Assembly: GCA_034509925.1 (NCBI GenBank)
Contig: CM067537.1
Coordinates: 7,873,501-7,937,500, forward strand
Source of the DNA: Hirudinaria manillensis
Lineage: Eukaryota > Annelida > Clitellata > Hirudinida > Hirudinidae
Length of the DNA: 64,000 nucleotides
Reading direction: 5' to 3'
Numbering within the stretch: the stretch's first letter is position 1; each line of letters begins with the position of its first letter. The notes beneath the pieces are model-generated. The model worked only from the letters and a program-made list of their open reading frames with translations. It ran no database searches and was not told where the DNA came from. Positions 62,201 to 64,000 of this stretch are shown piece after piece. The position numbers were made by a program, and so were the translations under genes.

Positions 62201-63809
62201 CTATTTGGTTGATATATCATTATTAAGCATTTATATGATATTTTATTCGTTTAAATTTTTAACATTTGTTGAAATTCGATTTATGAAGGTTTTAAACATC
62301 CAAAAGCTTTAAAAATAATACATTACTCTGTTGAGACAACCAAAGTTGTGACCCTGTTCTTTTGAGGGTGTTTGGCTTCGGGTGTGTTCGGCATCTTTGA
62401 TAGCCACATGTACATGGTTATCTCTGCATTTAATTACATATTCATTCATCCATCCATCCATTCATTCATTCGTTCGTTCGTTCATTTATCTTTCCTTTCA
62501 TCCACTCCTTCTGTATAGATCCATCACTCCATTCTCTCTATTTTTAACTTTTTTTACCTTTGTTATCTTTCTTTCACCTGTCCACATGACAAAAGGTAAC
62601 TTCCCGTTAATCTTTACGAGCAGTTCATTCATCCTGCAGCACCTCACGTTGTACGTACAGTGACTGGTATGGAGTAAATCACAGACAACAAGACCCGTTG
62701 AATAACAACAGTAATAAATTTATTGCTTGCAAACATAAATAATAACAATTAGGATGCCAATCAAGACACGTGTTTGTCGGAGACTGGTTACCTCAACAGA
62801 GAAAAGCGCTAATACGGAGTAAGGCAAGGGATGTCCAAATGGTCGACCCACCCGGACTAAATTCCCGCCCCTCGAAGGCAGAGAAAACGGGTACTCGTGT
62901 ATTAAACTTAGATCGCTAACGAAGCCTAATTGGTCTGAATGAGTGGCGGGAGTTTAATCTTTTGGAACGTTTGAAATTTATGGAACCTTTATTTGGGTCA
63001 CCAGTTCACATAGAAATATTGTGGAGCAGGGTGGCGTGTCAGGGTGTCTGAGGGGAATTAGTGTTGGTCTCTGTGTTCCAATGCATCATTGTGACCGGCT
63101 GAGTGCTTTCACTTGATTTTGTTTGCCTGGAAAAAGCGGTGGCTTTGGGCGGATTAAGTTTTTGGCATTTGATTAAGTGTATTTATTTATTTTTATTCAT
63201 AAACAATGAAGTGGGGTTTTTTTTTGCAATTCTTTAGAAAAGGAGATTAAAAACACGGAGATAAAAATCCATGGTTTTGGAAAAGATGGGCGTACAATGT
63301 TTGTTTGTTGCTGGAAGTAATGAAACTTTAATGAATGGACGGATGGCTGGAAGTTTTGATGGATAGATGGTAAGATTAGCGGGAAGATGGGCAGATATAT
63401 GTCCTACAAAGCGTCTGATACCCTGTGAGAAAGTGGAGCCGCAAATCAAGCCTCTCCTTGCTCATTATTCATCTCCACTTCCTTGCCTCGTGACAGTAGG
63501 AGAGGTGGATTTTCCACAATAACATGGAGCAATCATCTTTTGTAATAACCAATCAAGATTTTATCAGACGTCCCGCTTTGGCTCATCAATCATTCCATTC
63601 GATGGTGGTGATGATGATGATGGTGATGGTGATGATTGTGATAGTGATTATCTTCTAAACTTATCGTGAACCGGAAGAAGAGATATGTCCCGATCATTTT
63701 TTATCGTAAACGTGTTGTTCAGATCTTACGTCATCATCATCACGTGACGTTATCACATGATGATAATAAGCGCTTCCGACGCCCTGCATATGGCGCTCTA
63801 CAAATTAAC

Positions 63810-63896
<87 letters not shown>

Positions 63897-64000
63897 CATT
63901 ATTACTAATATTATTATTATGTCGACGATGACGTTAAGAATGGCGACGAAGAAGGCTCATCCCTTTTATTACATCGATCAGAATAATCTTTAAGTTTGAA
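59235..64000. other. Probable intron / intergenic sequence
   Basis: Largely featureless AT-rich sequence. Purine-rich tract at 59500-59640; an open stretch at 60195-60431 ending at a donor-like AAAAAG|GTAAGAA without other support; CATC/CATT repeats at 62440-62490; a possible LTR-like segment at about 62660-63030; a TTA microsatellite at 63811-63918. Confidence 0.4.
63811..63918. repeat. TTA microsatellite
   Basis: About 108 bp of TTA triplets with few interruptions. Confidence 0.95.

Noticed and set aside
1-64000. CRISPR-like arrays, operons or ribosome binding sites
   Set aside because: The regular repeats are microsatellites or minisatellites without unique spacers, and the gene structure is eukaryotic.

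Overview
The window is nuclear DNA from an invertebrate animal, probably a bilaterian. It is AT-rich, with many short introns, abundant trinucleotide microsatellites (mostly TTA and CAT types) and animal-specific genes: HMG-CoA reductase with a sterol-sensing domain, NPDC1, PACRG, SNAPC5 and ADAMTS-like metalloproteases. Nothing bacterial, viral or organellar was seen, and no tRNA or rRNA gene. All gene models below were spliced by eye from GT/GC-AG junctions and reading phase; no search was run.

Layout: (1) 1-6110, plus strand: 3' part of a long coiled-coil protein gene with 13 exons. (2) 7428-15208, minus strand: a complete HMG-CoA reductase gene whose 18 coding exons close in phase to 881 codons, with a promoter-like cluster at 15.72-15.80 kb. 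(3) 17470-18516, minus: a short divergent relative of the metalloproteases that appears to encode only a signal peptide and prodomain. (4) 18957-38048: three tandem, nearly identical units of 6.2-6.6 kb. Each carries one minus-strand gene for a secreted ADAMTS-like zinc metalloprotease with C-terminal six-cysteine modules and no visible thrombospondin repeat. (5) 38374-39335, plus: SNAPC5. (6) 40574-43957, plus: NPDC1. (7) 45997-48338, plus: PACRG, with its 5' exon(s) not found. (8) 51.0-53.17 kb, minus: a probable unknown gene starting in an ETS/YY1-type promoter. (9) 58977-59234, plus: first exon of an ankyrin-like gene that probably continues beyond the window. The rest is intergenic or intronic sequence rich in simple repeats.

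The most interesting region is the protease array. Its propeptide exons and introns are almost identical between copies, but the exon carrying the zinc-binding motif and the Met-turn differ mainly by amino-acid-changing substitutions. Copy C has also lost a codon just after the Met-turn methionine, lost the splice acceptor of the next exon, and gained two transposon fragments. This looks like a young duplicated family diversifying its active site, with one member possibly becoming a catalytic-domain-only protein or a pseudogene. The other genes are unrelated housekeeping or ciliary/neuronal genes and show no sign of joint function with the array.
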